DNA of 7,885 bases. Source: Bacteroidota bacterium (GTDB taxonomy: Bacteria > Bacteroidota > Bacteroidia > Chitinophagales > Chitinophagaceae). The notes under the pieces are model-generated. The model was not told where the DNA came from. It made no database searches and saw only the letters and a program-made list of their open reading frames with translations. Shown here piece by piece: positions 6,205-7,885 of this stretch. The position numbers were made by a program, and so were the translations under genes. How positions within the stretch are numbered: the stretch's first letter is position 1; each line of letters begins with the position of its first letter. Where the stretch lies: the NCBI GenBank assembly GCA_028877045.1, contig JAGWPQ010000402.1, positions 1-7,885 of the forward strand. The letters run 5' to 3'.

Positions 6205-6238
6205 AAATAAAAAAATCGGAGCTGTTCACTCCGACTTT
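6205..6238 (-). terminator. intrinsic terminator of the rpmI-rplT operon
   Basis: On the minus strand AAAGTCGGAG (6238-6229) pairs with CTCCGATTTT (6221-6212) with one G-U pair and a 7-nt loop. A T-rich tail (TTTTTTTATTTTATG in all) follows the GA of the stem. It begins 26 nt after the rplT stop codon. Confidence 0.9.
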
Positions 6239-6263
6239 CATTTATAAACTTTTTTCAATAAAT

Positions 6264-6608
6264 TTATTTTACAGAATCCACAAGTGCTTTAAAGCTCTCA
6301 GGATTATTCATAGCTAAATCAGCCAATACTTTTCTGTTCAATTCAATTCCTTTTGCATTTAATTTATTGATGAATTCGCTGTAGGTCAATCCTTCTGCTC
6401 TCACTGCTGCATTGATACGAACGATCCACAACTGGCGGTATTCTCTTTTCTTTAATTTACGACCAACGTAACTGTAGGTCAAACCTTTTTCAACAATATT
6501 TTTGGCAACAGTATAAACATTCTTACGTTTACCATAATAACCTTTGGCTTGCTCAAGAACTCTTTTTCTTCTTGCTCTCGATGCAACTGCATTTTTTGAA
6601 CGTGGCAT
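6264..6608 (-). CDS. rplT: 50S ribosomal protein L20
   Basis: Primary 23S rRNA-binding protein needed early in assembly of the large subunit; in E. coli and Bacillus it also represses its own operon through a leader RNA. The 114 aa is the standard length. The basic N-terminal arm MPRSKNAVASRARRKR leads into the family core AKGYYGKRKNVYTVAKN (21-37), LKKREYRQLWIVRINAAVR (52-70, one of the most conserved stretches) and the C-terminal IELNRKVLADLA (89-100). The ATG at 6608 gives the normal MPRS start. It is the second gene after rpmI, but the spacer is 148 bp, long for this pair and filled with 7-nt-period repeats. No promoter box is clear in that spacer, so expression from the rpmI promoter is assumed. 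Confidence 0.98.
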   Translation of the reverse strand: MPRSKNAVASRARRKRVLEQAKGYYGKRKNVYTVAKNIVEKGLTYSYVGRKLKKREYRQLWIVRINAAVRAEGLTYSEFINKLNAKGIELNRKVLADLAMNNPESFKALVDSVK

Positions 6609-6616
6609 AATGAATT

Positions 6617-6648
6617 ATTTTAGATTTACAATTTTGGATTTATGATTT
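6617..6648. repeat. 7-nt-period ATTT array in the rpmI-rplT spacer
   Basis: ATTT occurs at 6617, 6624, 6631, 6638 and 6645, five copies at exactly 7-nt spacing. The run AGATTTA, CAATTTT, GGATTTA, TGATTTT is a degenerate heptamer tandem. It lies 9 nt upstream of the rplT start (leftward gene) and shares its period, but not its sequence, with the CTTG array next to it. Confidence 0.65.
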
Positions 6649-6675
6649 TCCAAAACGAAATGATGATTAATTTAA

Positions 6676-6753
6676 ACTTGAAATCTTGTCACTTGAACCT
6701 TGATCCTTGTTACTTGAACCTTGAAACTTGAAACTTGATTCTTGTTTCTTCTC
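6676..6753. repeat. degenerate heptanucleotide tandem array, consensus ACTTGAA
   Basis: CTTG recurs at 6677, 6685, 6692, 6699, 6706, 6713, 6720, 6727, 6734 and 6741, with a final CTTC at 6748. All steps are 7 nt except the first, which is 8. Units include ACTTGAA (five copies), CCTTGAA, CCTTGAT, ACTTGAT and TCTTGTT. The array ends 3 bp from the rpmI stop codon, filling the spacer to rplT. In the operon RNA it reads as repeated UUCAAGU. Similar short heptamer runs are familiar to me from other Bacteroidota spacers, but I cannot cite a function. Confidence 0.88.
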
Positions 6754-6756
6754 CAA

Positions 6757-6954
6757 TTATTTCAAACGCAATAAACGCTGAACGAAATCTTTGTTAGGTG
6801 CACCAACAATACCTTTCATGCGCATGTTACGTTTGCGTTTCTTGGTTTTTTTGGTTAAGATGTGACGTTTGAATGCTTTTTGGAAGGTGATTTCTCCGGT
6901 ACCGGTCACCTTAAAGCGCTTTTTTGCGCTTGAGTTTGTTTTTACTTTTGGCAT
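6757..6954 (-). CDS. rpmI: 50S ribosomal protein L35
   Basis: Small basic protein of the large ribosomal subunit. The 65 aa match the family length of about 64-66. MPKVKTNSSAKKRFKVTGTG is the typical start, followed by FKRHILTKKTKKRKRNMR (26-43) and the C-terminal VQRLLRLK. I chose the ATG at 6954. An in-frame GTG at 7005 would add 17 residues (MYSCEYRQQGVILSRLF) that do not belong to L35, and that segment is better explained as the structured 5' leader. It is the first gene of a two-gene unit with rplT. The usual upstream partners infC and thrS are absent; the neighbour is a secreted-protein gene. Confidence 0.97.
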   Translation of the reverse strand: MPKVKTNSSAKKRFKVTGTGEITFQKAFKRHILTKKTKKRKRNMRMKGIVGAPNKDFVQRLLRLK

Positions 6955-6957
6955 AAA

Positions 6958-7003
6958 TAATCTTGATAAGATTACACCCTGCTGGCGGTATTCACAGGAA
7001 TAC
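6958..7003 (-). promoter_or_regulatory. tandem hairpins in the rpmI leader
   Basis: Two perfect stems lie between promoter and start codon. The first is GTATTC/GAATAC (6-bp stem, 4-nt loop, 6988-7003). The second is TAATCTT/AAGATTA (7-bp stem, 3-nt loop, 6958-6974), ending 3 nt before the rpmI ATG. The second hairpin covers the ribosome-landing zone. L20 or L35 feedback on this leader is known in other phyla (established for E. coli and Bacillus), but here it is inference, and the sequence does not match those leaders in any way I can see. Confidence 0.5.
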
Positions 7004-7045
7004 ACTTGTTGAGCCTTACGGGAAATATCCGATTTTTTCGGGCTG

Positions 7046-7075
7046 CAAAGATAAGGGCTAAGGATTAATTAGCAA
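7046..7075 (-). promoter_or_regulatory. Bacteroidota-type promoter of rpmI-rplT
   Basis: On the minus strand TTG (7075-7073), then exactly 19 nt, then TATCTTTG (7053-7046). This matches the Bacteroidota consensus of a -33 TTTG-like box, about 19 nt, and a -7 TAnnTTTG. Transcription would start near 7040, giving a leader of roughly 85 nt to the ATG at 6954. Confidence 0.8.
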
Positions 7076-7076
7076 G

Positions 7077-7166
7077 ACTCTGAGCAAAGTTTTTTATGTA
7101 GCCGGCAGCAGCAATCCTATTTGGCTTTACCGGCGTCGCACTCTTCAGCGTTCTGTACTCTGCTCA
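7077..7166. repeat. GC-rich intergenic element with nested inverted repeats
   Basis: The spacer between the T9SS-protein stop and the rpmI promoter is visibly richer in GC than its surroundings. It is bounded by TGAGCA (7081-7086) and TGCTCA (7161-7166), an inverted pair. ACTCTG occurs as a direct repeat at 7077-7082 and 7157-7162. Inside, GCCGG (7101-7105) can pair with CCGGC (7130-7134). The stretch GCGTCGCACTCTTCAGCG (7134-7151) looks like extragenic repeats I associate with Chitinophagaceae, from memory and not verified. It may be a dispersed repeat, and may also act as the 3' end of the upstream gene, which has no T-tract terminator of its own. Confidence 0.45.
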
Positions 7167-7176
7167 AATCAGTTAG

Positions 7177-7884
7177 TTATCTGATAATAGTTACAGAACC
7201 GCTTAATGGCTTGGCGGCAGCATTTGTTTTAATAATATAGTAATATGTTGCAACAGGCAATGGCTGTCCGTTTAATGTGCCATCCCAGGGTTTCGAATAT
7301 CCGGTAGAAAGAAACACTTCCTGTCCATACCTGTTAAATATCTGCACAATGCAGGAAGGATAATTTTGTAAGAAAGCAATTTCCCATGTATCGTTAATAC
7401 CATCTCCGTTAGGTGTAATTGCATTGGGCACATATAATTTTTCTACTTTCACAATGGTGCTTTGTGAAACAGAACAACCGGAAGCACCTGTTAAGAATAA
7501 AGTATAAGTAATATCATTGGGTGTTTGTGTAACCGGATAAGGATCTGTAGCACTGCTCAGATAAGTGCCGGGCACCCACAGGAATTTTAAATTTGTTCCG
7601 TAATAATAATACGAATCGATTTTCAGTCCCTCGCCCTTTATCATATAATACGTACTCTTCAGATCCAAAACAGGATAAGGGCTTACAACAATTGGTTTTA
7701 TTTTTTTGTCACTGACGCAAGCTTGTTGATTATAGAAGTACAAACTGATATTGAATGTGCCTGAATCAACAAATGTTTTAGCCGGATTTTGTAATGATGA
7801 AGTATTTCCATTTGCCAGATCCCAAAACCAATTTGTTGCAGTGTTATCATTACTTTGATTTACAAACTGAACTGAATCATTTAC
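7177..7884 (-). CDS. secreted PKD-domain protein with T9SS type B sorting domain (3' part only)
   Basis: Only the last 235 residues are in the window. The frame stays open to the right edge, so the N-terminus and signal peptide lie outside, and an internal TTG at 7743 is not a real start. The visible part begins with a PKD repeat (about residues 1-60): NWFWDLANGNTSSLQNPAKT followed by DSGTFNISLYFYNQQACVSD, the W-x-F/W-D-G...NP...Y...G-x-Y/F pattern. A second Ig-like module follows (about 65-148, containing FLWVPGTYLSS and TYTLFLTGASGCS). Residues 150-235 are the gliding-motility-associated C-terminal domain: YVPNAITPNGDGINDTWEI, IFNRYGQEVF, and a final SGSVTIIR. This domain directs export through the type IX system to the cell surface or medium. 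The role of the full protein (adhesin or large surface protein) is unknown. Confidence 0.9.
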   Translation of the reverse strand, partial: VNDSVQFVNQSNDNTATNWFWDLANGNTSSLQNPAKTFVDSGTFNISLYFYNQQACVSDKKIKPIVVSPYPVLDLKSTYYMIKGEGLKIDSYYYYGTNLKFLWVPGTYLSSATDPYPVTQTPNDITYTLFLTGASGCSVSQSTIVKVEKLYVPNAITPNGDGINDTWEIAFLQNYPSCIVQIFNRYGQEVFLSTGYSKPWDGTLNGQPLPVATYYYIIKTNAAAKPLSGSVTIIR

Positions 7885-7885
7885 A

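Noticed and set aside
6676..6753. CRISPR or coding repeat
   Set aside because: The 7-bp units have no spacers and drift in sequence, and the frame between rpmI and rplT is not a continuation of either protein.
6955..7005. 17-residue N-terminal extension of L35 from an upstream GTG
   Set aside because: The added residues do not resemble L35, the ATG at 6954 gives the standard MPKVKT start and length, and the segment overlaps two leader hairpins.
7741..7743. TTG at 7743 as the start of the T9SS protein
   Set aside because: The open frame continues to the window edge and encodes the first half of a PKD repeat upstream, so the TTG is an internal leucine codon.
1..7885. A previously undescribed multi-gene defence or mobile system
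   Set aside because: All confident genes are housekeeping, stress or secretion genes in separate transcription units; no nuclease, toxin, transposase, integrase or phage gene is seen.

Overview
The window reads as a piece of chromosome from a Bacteroidota bacterium, most likely Chitinophagaceae or a close relative. The pointers are a protein ending in a type IX secretion (gliding-motility type) C-terminal domain, promoters of the Bacteroidota form TAnnTTTG with almost no Shine-Dalgarno sequences, a low-GC base composition, and an enlarged Lgt with the GRIGCQVAGDGDWG signature. The genus-level placement is inference. Most genes are housekeeping or stress genes. I found no defence, CRISPR, phage or transposase genes.

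Left part (1-2152): a non-coding stretch with an 11-bp repeat array that folds into a long hairpin (61-147), then two leftward genes. These are lgt (lipoprotein diacylglyceryl transferase) and a BrxA/BrxB-type bacilliredoxin, separated by a strong intrinsic terminator. Middle (2153-4703): three rightward genes. A small heat-shock protein has its own terminator. It is followed by a two-gene unit of an ECF sigma factor and a four-helix membrane protein, which by position could be its anti-sigma factor. Downstream is a 472-bp stretch with two perfect inverted repeats, a doubtful leftward small ORF and a terminator.

Right part (4704-7885), all leftward: a 476-residue fold-III PLP decarboxylase (arginine decarboxylase type), then rplT and rpmI (L20 and L35) as one unit with a textbook Bacteroidota promoter and terminator. 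At the edge is the 3' end of a secreted PKD-domain protein with a type B T9SS sorting domain; its 5' end lies outside the window.

The genes form independent transcription units, and terminators or promoters can be pointed to for most of them. The most unusual signals are non-coding: the repeat hairpin at 61-147, two 7-nt-period arrays in the rpmI-rplT spacer, tandem hairpins in the rpmI leader with one ending 3 nt before the start codon, the double inverted repeats at 4235-4329, and a GC-rich element at 7077-7166. I see no convincing new multi-gene system.
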